Source: Apostichopus japonicus
Lineage: Eukaryota; Echinodermata; Holothuroidea; Aspidochirotida; Stichopodidae
Assembly: GCF_037975245.1 (NCBI RefSeq)
Contig: NC_092562.1
Location: 31,064,554 to 31,128,553, forward strand
DNA: 64,000 bases
Direction of reading: 5' to 3'
The notes under the pieces were generated by a model. That model did not search any database. It worked only from the letters and a program-made list of their open reading frames with translations, and was not told where the DNA came from. Within the stretch, counting starts at the first letter, position 1; the number at the start of each line of letters is the position of its first letter. This document shows, one piece after another, positions 48,800 to 60,032 of this stretch. A program made the translations under genes and the position numbers.

Positions 48800-48901
48800 A
48801 CAAGTTTTTCAGACCCAGAATTTTCATTTTTGGATGGCATTGCACCATCAGAGACATCAGTTGAAGAAGACAGTTTTGTCCAGGAATGCGAGAGTAGTTA
48901 A
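48800..48901 (+). CDS. Candidate terminal exon of the same unrecognised gene
   Basis: After the acceptor TTTTTCTTACAG the frame reads TSFSDPEFSFLDGIAPSETS, then VEEDSFVQECESS and a TAA stop. It is acidic and serine-rich, like a protein C-terminal tail. It is compatible in phase with the exon at 48168-48253. It lies in the unique part of the 14.8-kb segment, so it could be transposon cargo or host sequence. Confidence 0.4.
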   Translation, partial: TSFSDPEFSFLDGIAPSETSVEEDSFVQECESS

Positions 48902-49899
48902 ACTTTTGAGGTATGCCACATATAGTCATCCAATTATGCTGGCATTTTTTGCCATTTGAAAAGGATTGTCCAGCCAAAAGTTATATCAAAGAGTACTATA
49001 ATCTGAACATTCTGGTAAAACTTACATTCAAAATCTAATGCTTTGTTCTCGAATATTGACATTTGAAGTTTTCAAATTTTGTACCAAGAATAGACTTGAA
49101 ACATACAGGTGTGATATCATAGCCTAGGTGCACACTGAGGAATAAGTTTTTTGTTTACTTCACAAACAAATTTCTATGCCAAAATTTGAATCATTCATAA
49201 TGTAAATGCATCACATGTATGCATTGGTATTTAATTCCCATCTCCATTGGGCAAACAATCAAGTTTGCTTTGATTTCAATTTGGTAGGCCCAATTCGACC
49301 AGGGTAGGATACATGACTAAGCTTCAGCTGAACTTACTCGTTTTAATATCCAAAGTACACACACAGGAAAAAATATCCTAGCAGTAAACCAAATTCCGTT
49401 GTGAATATCCCAAATCCACGTTTCTCGTTCAATCCTGGGCGAAATACTACCGTGACTCTGTGTTATTCCATAGAGTTAGGCCTAGTTAGGCCAGTAACAT
49501 CCACTACGTACACAATCACAAAAGACATGCAGTCACTAACAAAATATAAAAACGTCCGATCGCTACAGTACCGTTTTTATTCCACTCCTTGGACCATGCA
49601 GATGCCGGAACAAACAAAATGGACAATATAAAACACAATACTGGAATATAACAAATGGATAAATGCGATGAAATCCTAACATGACTACTTCCCCTTGCTG
49701 TGACCCAACACGGGCGGTAGCTCACTATACCCACTGGACTAACAGTGCATGCTACCCTAGGCACGGTGTATACATAGTCTATTATACGGTTACCTCGAAC
49801 AGTAAATACCATGTACGGTCAATTGCGTGATATAATGGTACATGTAAGGACACCCTGGGCAACTAAGAAGTGTTTACAAGGAGAGATTTTAGGCTTCAC

Positions 49900-49995
49900 A
49901 CTTAAATGGTCAATTTCACTCGGAAAGCTAAAAAAGCTGATGCTTTTGTAGGCTAAGGTATTACTACAACCTCCAACTAGACAGAATTGTGACAT
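49900..49995 (-). CDS. THAP-domain-like first exon
   Basis: The frame starts MSQFCLVGGCSNTLAYKSIS and continues FFSFPSE. An N-terminal C-x4-C followed by S-F-F-x-FP is the start of a THAP zinc finger. The downstream C-x2-H half of the zinc ligands would lie in a later exon and was not found. The donor is uncertain (GTGTGA or GTGAAG at 49901/49899). THAP domains occur in host regulators and in P- and Kolobok-type transposases, so the context inside a transposon-like segment makes an element origin plausible. Confidence 0.45.
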
Positions 49996-50640
49996 TTTGG
50001 GAAAAAAGGAGTAATATCGTCGATGTTTCTGGCAGCTCATTCGTGGTCGAGTATACAACTTTACACACTAACTGAGGGACAAATCATTGTTTTGATTGGG
50101 GGTATACCAACAATGACGTCACATGGTCACCTGATGTCTGAGGAATGTTTCAGGAATGTCTGATATAGTTTTCCTAAAAGGCTGACTTTTCTGCCCTTTT
50201 TTCACGTATTTAATGTCCGTAATTGGTAAAGTTAATTGCAGAAATGTAACTGGAATGAGTAAAGGATTACATACATGCAAAATGGTTGAATTTTAAGTTC
50301 ATCGAAAGTCCATAATTGATGTTTAAACATACAGTTCTACCCTGTGTATCGAGCACTTTTTCGACCAGAAGTGACACATCGTGTTTTATATATATATATC
50401 TTAAATATTATTATTAGACAAAACCAGAGAACTACGATATGATTCATAATTGACAAATAGGGAGTAATGTTTTAGAAAATACTATTTCCTAAAACACTAC
50501 TGTACTCCTTATTTGTCAGTTATGAGTCATATCTTATTTCTCTGGTTTTCTCTAATAATATTTTTCTTTGGAGATAACGTGGATTTTCTTTATAATAAAA
50601 ATCTATAGCCTATATATATGTTTGTTTCTGTTCTTTTCAG

Positions 50641-50809
50641 ATTTCTGTCATGGAATTGCCCCACGCCTTGATGCCTACAACAGTAGAATACCGGCTGCGA
50701 ACAGCATGATTCATAGGGTCTGCAAGCAGCATGGGGTCACGTTTGTCAAGTGGTGTAGCGGGCACATTTTCAGTGCAGACAGTACAATGCACCGGGAAAT
50801 TTTTGCCAT
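50641..50809 (+). CDS. SGNH/GDSL-hydrolase-like exon
   Basis: A long polypyrimidine acceptor (TTTCTGTTCTTTTCAG) precedes a 169-nt frame (phase 1 in, phase 2 out, donor GTATGT). It includes FCHGIAPRLDAYNSRIPAAN, then MIHRVCKQHGVTFVKW and FSADSTMHREIF. The R-x-x-x-YN-x-x-I-x-x-x-N stretch followed by a GV-x-F-V strand and a late D-x-x-x-H position is the C-terminal half of SGNH-fold esterases. The S, G and N blocks would be in upstream exons that were not found. In invertebrates such domains occur in some retroelement ORFs and in many lineage-specific proteins. Confidence 0.45.
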
Positions 50810-52284
50810 GTATGTACAAACTTTACAAAAAGTGTCAACTCTGATAATTGAGAAATAATGTAGTTTATAATATCTGACATATACTGCATGTGGGGCTTGG
50901 GGAAATGTATGATCCCTATTGTTTTGGGTCATATATATATTTACAAAATATGCCTTAATCTTGATATGCCAATATCTTTGCAAGTGTAAATGTAGAGTTT
51001 AATTAATATGAACTTTGTTTGTATGTGAGTTATGTGAAGTAGATATTCCCTATTTGCCCTGAGAGAAGTTCACAGAAATTGATGAGTTGCATGTGCTGTA
51101 AAAATCTTGAAAAGCTAGTGTTTGGCTTATAGGTATACCTGCTAGAAAGTTTTCTACTCTGTTCTTAATTTGCTATTTGGCTCCACAAATCACCAAGCCT
51201 ATAGGAACAGAAGTCAGCAATGGACCAAGCTAGTAATTTGTTTTACGTTTTACACCAAATTTAATGCTTTTAGAATGTTTACATATTTTTGATGAAGCTT
51301 AACTATATTAATGTTGCTCAGGTTTTCTTTTTGCCTTAATTTTATGACAAATATATATTCTATATATGTGCCTTATAGCATACAGAGTGGCCATTCTGTG
51401 ATGCAACATTCTGTAAGCTTCCAATCCATTCTTTAATTGGATAAGCATTGCCAAATTTTATGACTTGATCAGTGTTTTGAGTATCCAGATCTTATCTTTC
51501 AACATGATTCATTCATTATTACCTTAACAACAGTATACTTGTGTACTATTATACTATACTATAATACTATAACACTACACATCTATAGTGAGGAAAATGT
51601 AGTCACAATTAAGGGTGCCCCATGGGCATATGTAATGTTTTGATATACCATTTTTATTACACTTGTATAATTGCATTTAAGGTGCTTTCTTTCTTAGCTC
51701 ATCTGCATTATATTTTTTATCAGCTATATACCAGTTCATAATTATATCTACCGTTCATTATCTACATGTGACCAACTCCTTATTTTTCAGTTTTGCATAT
51801 ATACTTTTTTTAGCTTGCCAGGATAACTTTAATTTGCCTTTCTCACTAAACTTGTTAGTATATGTGTTCAACATAAATAAAACTTTGATTTTCCATGTTC
51901 GGTGCTTTCAGTCCAGATTTTGCATTTCATCCTAATTGTTTCTTAACAAGTCTATTCTTCACATTTCTTGTACAGTAAGTAGTCTATTCTTAACCAGTAT
52001 TTTATTTAATGTTACCTTATTTCTAAGCATTGCCTCATTTGCGAGACTTATTTTATGCATAAATCTTACTGCAGAATCTGCGGATCCTGCCAAAAACTTG
52101 TCACAATTCAATTCTTGGATTTTCACCGATTTTATACTCATCAGCAATATTAATACAAATACTATTAACACACAAATCAGTTGTCATCCATATACAGCCA
52201 TGTAATTAGTATTTCAATAAATTAACATTCAATGTAACATTCAATATTTGTTTCTAAAAGTGTGTCATTACATCAGAATTTAAA
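50810..52284. other. Unrecognised interior of the 14.8-kb segment
   Basis: AT-rich; no continuing exon for the SGNH-like frame was identified. Confidence 0.3.
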
Positions 52285-52815
52285 AACATGTTTACAGCAT
52301 GTATTTGTCACACAAAGCAACCAAAACTATAATGTTTAAAAACATTTCCTCATGCATGCATTCATGGAATACTTTCATGCATGTATTTCCATGGAATACA
52401 TGCATGTATATTTCCTTTGCATTAGTGCATGCAATGGATTTAAAAACATGCTTCAAGCATGAATTGTTTCAAATCCGAAGCAAAAAACATGCTTTAAGCA
52501 TGTACATGTATCAAACATTTCAAACACATGCTTCACGCATGCCATAGTGCATGTGAGGGCATTTTCATACATGTATTGATTCAAACCCCGCGCAAAAAAC
52601 ATGCTTCTTGCATGTACATGTATGAAACATGAGTAAGACATGATTTAAGCATGTATTTGCTGGAGCATGTAATGTAGCTCATTTACATGCATGTATTTTT
52701 TCAAATACATGCTTCACACATGCCATAGTGCATGTAAGGAGGGCATTTTCATACATGTACAGTATTGTTTCAAACCCCGCACAAAAAACATGCTGAAGAA
52801 ATACGCATGCATGGA
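52285..52815. repeat. Right subterminal ATGCATG/AGCATG-rich region
   Basis: Palindromes such as ACATGCTTCAAGCATG and ACATGCTTTAAGCATGTA repeat, with a duplicated ~180-bp sub-block (ACATGCTTCACxCATGCCATAG at about 52525 and 52707). It mirrors the left subterminal region. Confidence 0.85.
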
Positions 52816-52842
52816 TAGGGTACTAGAAATTTGTGTAAGGGC

Positions 52843-53778
52843 ATTCTGTCCACTGCCTATCTATCTATAAGTCAATGATAGGCTACATCAATAGGTTATA
52901 TATCCCCAACTTAGTAAGGTACTAGGACATCCTGTTCACTGCAAATCTGTCTATGAGTCAATTAGAGGATACATCAGTAGGAAATATATCCCAAACATAG
53001 TACAGGACTACAGGTAGCACATCCTGTCCACTGCCAATCTATCTATAAGTCAATGATAGGATACATCAGTAGGTTATATATCCCCAACACAGTACAGTAC
53101 TAGGACATTCTGTTCACTGCCAATCTAACTATGAGTCAATTAGAGGATACATCAATAGGTTATATATCCCCAGCATAGTACAGTACTAGGACATTCAGTC
53201 CACTGCCAATCTAACCATGAGTCAATTAGAGGATACATCAGTAGGTTATCCCCAACATAGTACTGTACTAGGACATCCTGTTCACTGCCAATCTATCTAT
53301 AAGTCAATGATAGGATACATCAGTAGGTTATATATCCCCAACACAGTACAGTACTAGGAAATTCTGTCCACTGCCAATCTAACTATGAGTCAATGATAGG
53401 ATAAATCAGTAGGTTATATATCCCCAACACAGTATGGTACTAGGACATTCAGTCCACTGCCAATCTAACCATGAGTCAATTAGAGGATACATCAGTAGGT
53501 TATCCCCAACATAGTACTGTACTAGGACATCCTGTTCACTGCCAATCTAACTATGAGTCAATGATAGGATACATCAGTAGGTTATATATCCCCAACATAG
53601 TACGGTACTAGGACATTCTGTCCACTGCCAATCTAACTATGAGTCAATGAGAGGATACATCAGTAGGTTATGTATCCCCAACATAGTACTGTACTAGGAC
53701 ATCCTGTCGACTGCCAATCTAACAATGAGTCAATGAGAGGATACATCAGTAGGTTATATCCCAACATATTACTGTACT
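52843..53778 (+). repeat. 86-bp satellite array, segment 3 (~11 units)
   Basis: This is the same orientation and unit as segments 1 and 2. Units here include shorter variants (GTAGGTTATCCCCAAC). The array resumes exactly where segment 2 stopped, after removal of 38033-52842. Confidence 0.97.
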
Positions 53779-54074
53779 TGTGTCTACTTGTTTTTTGACT
53801 TATAACTTATTTATATTATCAGTATATTATTGATTTATAAGTACTAATTTGAATGCAACAAGCTAGGTGACGAACTATTATTCAAATTATTTCATACATA
53901 GTTAACACACTTTAAATCACCACATTAGCCATATGAGCACTGTGCCTGTTGCAACACTTGCCTAGAGACTGTACTTGTTTAATGTAGGTATGCTTTATTG
54001 GCCCCAAATATGCTAGATTTTCAATTATGGTCACCTTTTGTCAAAATTCTTAAACTGTTTTTATTAGCCTCATT
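53779..54074. other. Unique spacer right of the satellite
   Basis: Nothing recognised. Confidence 0.35.
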
Positions 54075-55550
54075 GAAGGTAGCAGCCACTAAGAGCAGAC
54101 ACTAACAGCAGCCACTAAGAGAAAAGGACAGTAAGACATGACACACAGTACTACCACTGCGGTCGTTTGTGTTTGTTATAACTGATGGTGCAGTCGAGTG
54201 TGTTGTTCAATTAGTACATAAATAATGTTTTTTCTTTCTTTTCAAAATCGATTAATATGAGTTATGGAGCCTATTGAGATGTCCGGCTAGCGCCAACTTA
54301 AAGTAGAAAGGTTCCTCTTACATGTGATATATATACCTTTACTATCAGTAACAAAACATTTCTTGACCAAAGTGGCCATAAAGTTTTAACCTCAATACGG
54401 ACCCCTCTCTAACCGCGCTGTATATACGTAATGTGTACTGATCAATAATTTTTTTTTTCTTTTTTTTTTCAATAGCGATTAAGTTTAGCTATGAAGCCTA
54501 TTGAGATGTCCGGTTGGCACCACATTAAAGTAGAAAGGTTCCTCTTTCATGTGGTATATCTCTACTATCGTTAACAAAACCGATTTCTTGACCAAAAGTT
54601 GCCTTAAAGTGTTTAACCCTGATACAGACCCCTCTCTATAAGCGCTGTATACGTAATGTGTAATGATAATTAAACTGTTTAATTTTTTTATTTTCTTCCA
54701 AATTAATTAATTTTAGTTATGGAGCCTACTGGGATGTCCGGTTCACACATAACTCAACTTGATAGATTTTGCAGAAAACAAATTAATCAATATTTTAAAA
54801 CTTTAAGGCCACTTTTGGTCAAGAAATCGGCTTTGTTACCGATAGTAGAGGTATATCACTTGAAAGAAAAAATGTTATTCTTTAATGTGGTGCTATCTGG
54901 ACCTCCTAACTAGGTCGATAACTCAAATTAATCAATTTTGATCGTTTTGAGCTAATTTTCCCATTTGCATCTCACTCCTGTTAGGATCGAACAGTTTGTA
55001 GCCATCGAATTTCAATAAATCAAAGTGTGACTGACTTTTTTTTCATACCACGTGTAAGAGGAATAACTTAACTTCGTCATTGTACCTCTCTTAGCTGTTG
55101 CATATTCTCATAAATTAATTCTTTAGTCTTTTGAAAAAAGAAAAAAAAATGGGTTTAAAATTTGCCGCAATTTATGCCTAAATTTCTCCACAAGTTTTGG
55201 TAGGATCACAAGTTTCAGTTCAATATGGATGCAGAAATTGTCTACCATTAAATTCCAAAATCATATCAAATGAAAGAGCAACATCTCATCTTTCCTATAG
55301 TGGAATTATTGGCATTTTACAGTATGCATTGCGTTAATTATTATCGCTTTAAAGCAGGTACGAAAAAGTAACAGTCTTGTTATTGTCCGCTAATTAAGGC
55401 TGCCCTTAGTGGCTGCTGGGGATCCACCTTTCCGCCACAGCGTACCCAGCGCTCGTCAGAGTGTACAAACATCAGTGGCCAACGGCGTGTAACGCTGATA
55501 TATTAACTATTGGCTGTTGTTAGTGGCTGCTCTCAATGGCTGCTACGTTC
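54075..55550. mobile_element. 1.5-kb TIR element with internal direct and inverted repeats
   Basis: The left end GAAGGTAGCAGCCACTAAGA and the right end TTAGTGGCTGCTCTCAATGG...GCTACGTTC are inverted relatives. AGCAGCCACT is repeated at both ends. Inside, a ~230-bp unit (GAGCCTATTGAGATGTCCGG...) occurs twice in direct orientation (54235-54435, 54470-54670) and a third time inverted and shorter (about 54720-54910). Confidence 0.72.
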
Positions 55551-56048
55551 AAACAAGTTTTTTATTACAACCTTTGAGGAAATATTCCTCACTGGGATTA
55601 TTCAGTCATCTTGTGTATTCCTCAACAATGTCTGAGAACAATTTGGAGGGTAAAAACCCACAGGAAAGTACGTTTTGAAAATACTAGCAATTATGTATGC
55701 ATGCTATAATTTGGGGCCTATTCTGACTACCTTTATATAGCTTTGAAATACAAAGTTTTTTATTATTGATCCTGTGGCCTTTCCAACCACCTGTAAGATG
55801 TTGTCCTATGCCTGTAAGACAATATGGTTAACACTTGTAGGCATATGGTGAATACAGGACATGAACGTAAAGGAAAGCAACAAACTTAGTTTTGGCAGCA
55901 TTATTCCAGTATTGGCCAGCAGACCTAGGTCTCTTAAATAGAGTTAGGCTTAGTCTGGTCAATGGTAGTTTACCGATGTCGGGCAATGCCATTGCCGCTA
56001 TATATAGTGACAGCTAATCGTGACATTTCTTTAACTTACCAAATGCAG

Positions 56049-56233
56049 GACCGATTCTGAACAGAAATATTAGAAACACTGTTATAGTCGCAGTTACCAA
56101 CACAGGACATTTACTTCCACGTACAATGCCAGCCATTTTGTCCCGAATAAAGGTAGTCGGCCTTGACAAGGCTGAGGAGTTCTTGATTGTTACCCTCTGT
56201 AACTTGTACGGGATCCGTGTGTTTAGACCCTAA
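56049..56233 (+). other. Weak exon-like open stretch, unrecognised
   Basis: After an acceptor-like AACTTACCAAATGCAG one frame stays open for about 60 codons (PILNRNIRNTVIVAVTNTGH...) with balanced codon use and ends at TAA. An overlapping frame (56187-56372) is cysteine-rich (CTGSVCLDPKGKLFCYRC). Neither is recognised. Confidence 0.2.
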
Positions 56234-56956
56234 GGGAAAGTTGTTCTGCTACCGTTGCGCGAGTATCGCAGTGTGTAAAGTAATAGAGATGTGTGACTTG
56301 TGCAATTTACTTACTGGGTGTTATAATGGAACTGCGTCATTGGCTCGAACTTTCAAAGACATATTGGACTGAACCATTATCACGCACGGGGAAACAGATA
56401 AAACAATCTTAGATTAAGGAGAAAGGAAATGTCAACTTGGAAGAGGAAAGGAAGAGGAGAGAAAGGGAAAAGGAGAACAAACCCTGGAAATAAATGTAGT
56501 AAAAACATGAGCAAGAGTGATCTCACAATGCTACCGCTTCCGGACTACCGGACTTACATATTGGGGGTTTCAGATATATTCCAGTGTGCTGTTTGACTTT
56601 ACTGAATCACTATCAGGGAACATTCATATATAAAAAGTAAAAATGTAAATGTGTCACAGCTGAAGTTCCCATCACCTCCCCCCCCCCCCCCCTCACACAC
56701 ACACAGTGTCTTAGCCAGAAATTTCAAATAGGGTGCCTCATCTGTTACTGAATGCCCAGGAGACTATCCATCTGGCCCAGAGTACAATTCCGGTAGATTT
56801 AGATTATTAATACAATGAGAGAAAAGTTTTTTTTTTTAATAGGTAGCATAAAGGTATAAATCTAGGGAGACGAAAACACAAATATTATTAAGCACTTCGT
56901 ATAAAACTTGAGAGTGGTACTACGGTTACTATGAATGCTATTATCTGTGTTTTCTA

Positions 56957-57790
56957 TGGAACGCGAAAAGGACCACAACATATGATGATGTTAATGATGA
57001 TCTAATTGTATACGATCATGTACTGAAAACTTAAGATCATGTACTGAAAACTTACGATCATGTACTAGAAATACAGGATCATGTACTAGAAATGCACAAT
57101 CATGTACCAAACACATACGATCATGTATTAAAAGTATACGATCATGTTCTAAACATATACGATCATACATCGTACTACAAACGTACGATGTAGGCTACAT
57201 CAAAACAAATACGATCATGTACTGTCCGATAAAAGGAAACGGAGTCAATATCAAAAGTTTGGAGAGGGTTATTCCACATCGAAATGGCTCAACAGAAAGC
57301 AAACCAGGTCCTAATTATCACGTGGCTAGAAGACCCGAACGAAAAACAGGCTGTTTCTATTCATCCGGGAAAATCGGTAGAGTGTGACAGGGCTTTTATG
57401 TTAAAAAAAAGTGGCGTCTACATACGCGTTTGTATATTCATATGTGGCGTAAGCATACGAGTATGAATATTCAGTGTAAACTCATCATAGAACCATTAGG
57501 GCGGCTTTGGTATCAACTTTGAAATTCCTAGGGACACTTACATATGGATATTCATACGCGTATTCAAACGACAATAGTGGATATCCATACGCCACTTTTT
57601 TGTAACTTGCGCTTTTTCATCATCATCACAAGTTTCCAGTACATGATCGTATATGTTTTGAAATACATCTTAGTTTTTCAGTACATCAGCGTATACGTTT
57701 AGTACATTATCGCAAGTTGTTTAGTACATGAACGTATAAAATTAGATCATCATTAACATCATCATATCATGTGGTCCTTTTCGCGTTCCA
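56957..57790. mobile_element. 834-bp element with ~50-bp TIRs and GATCATGTACT repeats
   Basis: The left end TGGAACGCGAAAAGGACCAC (56957) and its exact inverted copy ending at 57790 continue for about 50 bp with two or three mismatches (ATGATGATGTTAATGATGAT). Internal to the left TIR is a ~20-bp tandem array (ACGATCATGTACTGAAAACTT, 57005-57230). An inverted, sparser version lies at the right (57630-57735). The central part has inverted TATTCATACGCGTAT-type words. The short open frame at 57284 is probably element sequence. Confidence 0.85.
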
Positions 57791-58589
57791 CAGTTTTCCG
57801 CATTTCGTTGCGGCAGGGTAGCTTTTGATTTAAGTGCGGTGTAACAGCGGTCACATGACTAATTCACCTATTATAATTAGACATTACCTATACTGGCATG
57901 AACAACAGGCCTCAAATTTCACAAGTTTTAAGGCAAGGCGACTAGCCAACTAGCATCTTACCAAAGGGCAACAAAGTGATAAAGAATAAACATCATGAAA
58001 CAATTTCTGTTCCAGGTCCTGGCAGCTGTTTTAATGAAGAAGAATAGTAGAAGGTGGTCTCTCTCACTTTGCTTTCCTTTTTGTCAATATAATTATTTAT
58101 CCCCTACTTTTATTCGAATCCTTCCTCACCCTTAGCAAAATCAACCATCATTATGGTATCTCAACTCATAAATGTATGGACAGACTCCGATTATGGGGGT
58201 ATCTCATGTAAACTGTACACCCTTATCAGTTTACTGGAGTAGTCCTCAATCCATGCCAACACTAATTTAACAGAATAACATTCAACCAAAAATGCCTTTT
58301 TGAGTTTGATGGGTTGTTATAGGGGTGGTTAGGCTTATAGGTTTAATGCTGAAATTGTAACTAACAGCAAGTTCTTTTAAACTTGTTTATTGATGCTGAA
58401 AAATTATTCCAAAAACAGGTTAGTCCAACCGACGCGCTCTGTGCGTGTGATCATAGAGCATGCGATATAGCCTACGTGTTCGGTTATTTTCCCGTTTTTT
58501 TTTGTTTTTTTTTTGTGTGTGGGGAAATTTGATTTACACACGAAACACACCCTGCAGGGTAGGAATTAAGATTTGGCTTTGGGGGCCTA
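57791..58589. other. Unique-looking spacer; nothing recognised
   Basis: No supported exon or repeat boundary. Confidence 0.3.
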
Positions 58590-58599
58590 ATTTGGAAAA

Positions 58600-59640
58600 T
58601 GAAAAGTTAAAACGCCCCTCTTAATGTATTAACGAGGGCTAGGTTTAGGGACCCAGCCAGCAAACCGACGCCGCGCCTGCGGCGGCATACCAGCGGCATA
58701 TCGACAGCGGCAAACCGCTTCATACCCGCAGGTGGGCCGACGTCGGCTAACACGCGGCTTGCCGACATCGGCCTTCGGCCCGGCGGCGAATATTTTTTTC
58801 CCAAACTGAACTGACACTGAAATTATTTCCTCGATTCTGTTTGGCTCTCAGGGGGCAAGTGATAAACTGTAGTATTCAACATGGATCCCTCCATACTCTA
58901 TCGACATCAGTATGATCAACACGAACAAATTCAAGATATTCACAGTAGCAACTTTCCAGAACTTTTGGTAGGTATATATGAACGAAAGTATATAGTGTTC
59001 TTAACACAATGAAGCAACTATTCCCAACTACTGCGCCCATTATCGGCAGTCCTCGATTGTTTGTTTACTCGCTTGACTTCGCACTCCGCTCTACACAAGA
59101 CATCTATAATGAAGCCTATTGTACTGTGTATAGTATACAACACAACAAAACACAGTGCATTTGTAATTGTATACATGTAGCCGATATACATATGTATGAG
59201 GTATTTGTGTACATTCGGAGTTGTGATACTGTTAGTTTTATACTCTTGAATTCAAAATGTATTCAGTCAATGAATCATGATGGGCCTAATCGAATATGCA
59301 GTGGCCATTAAGACGGCGAGCGAGTGAGTGCCAGCCAGTGAGTGTACACGAAAAAGGTAGTTGACGATATGTCAGTGTCTTTTGATTTGTTCGCTGTTTG
59401 ACGATTGACGTGCTCGCTGAGAGCCAATCAGAATCGAGGAAATAATTTTAGTGTCAGTTCAGTTTGGGAAAAAATATTCGTGGCCCGGCGGCGGTGAGCA
59501 GGCGGCAAGCCGCCCTCGGTAAAGGAGCAGTTTAACGCCGACGGGCCGACGGCGGATGAAGGCCGAGATGCCACCGGCGGCAAGTAAGCGGCATTCCGCC
59601 GGGGAGCCGGGGTCGTCATGCCGATATCGCTTACTGTACG
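58600..59640. mobile_element. Foldback-like element with GC-rich CGGC-repeat flanks
   Basis: CCCGGCGGCGAATATTTTTT and the following CCAAACTGAACTGACACTGA (58777-58850) are inverted at 59417-59494. Outside these arms on both sides (58640-58790 and 59478-59625) lie ~150 bp of CGGC-rich irregular repeats (GCCGACGTCGGC, GGCGGCAAGCCGCC), very unlike the AT-rich surroundings. Exact outer ends were not resolved. Confidence 0.65.
58881..58967 (+). CDS. Possible short first exon inside the foldback element
   Basis: The frame MDPSILYRHQYDQHEQIQDI then HSSNFPELL spans 29 codons and ends exactly at a G|GTAGGT donor, phase 0. It is in the loop between the inverted arms. No family was recognised and no second exon was seen, so it may be fortuitous. 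Confidence 0.25.
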
Positions 59641-60002
59641 TATTTAAGCCGTTTTGAGTGACCGGTTCACATCGTAAGCTGGAAATGTATCGGTAATAGA
59701 TAAGCATATTAAATTTGCCGTCAGATTATCGTTCTATAACATAATCCTAATAGCAGGTCCGCTTGGACTTATGGATTACGTGTTAAGTCTTTAAATCTCT
59801 TAACACTGCAAATGTTTCATATATGAATATAACACCGGCCGTTCCGATCCAGTAAAGCTGCATCGGCGCCGCGTGTATGGCAAAGCCATATAGGACAGAC
59901 ACCGCATATATCCTCGTATTAATATCCTCGTATTCATTCGAATACCTACGTGTATTTAGTCATACATGGCATGTCTTAGAAAACAGCATGACTTAATACA
60001 CG
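59641..60002. other. Spacer; nothing recognised
   Basis: No supported feature. Confidence 0.3.
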
Positions 60003-60032
60003 TATATATATATATATACATATATATATTTT

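Larger units (their letters stand above)
38033..52842. mobile_element. 14.8-kb insertion with 15-bp TIRs and AT target duplication (candidate giant DNA transposon)
   Basis: The left end GCCCTCATACAAATT (38033-38047) and the right end AATTTGTGTAAGGGC (52828-52842) match in inverted orientation at 13 of 15 bases. They split one 86-bp satellite unit. The left side ends GGTACTAGGACAT and the right side resumes ATTCTGTCCACTGCC, so removing the segment restores a normal unit with AT duplicated. Both subterminal regions are packed with GCATGTATTT/AGCATG palindromes. Two-to-three-bp duplications plus repeated subterminal motifs are typical of CMC/EnSpm-like elements, but that class is an inference and no transposase core was recognised. 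The inside contains several nested elements and exon-like segments. Confidence 0.68.
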
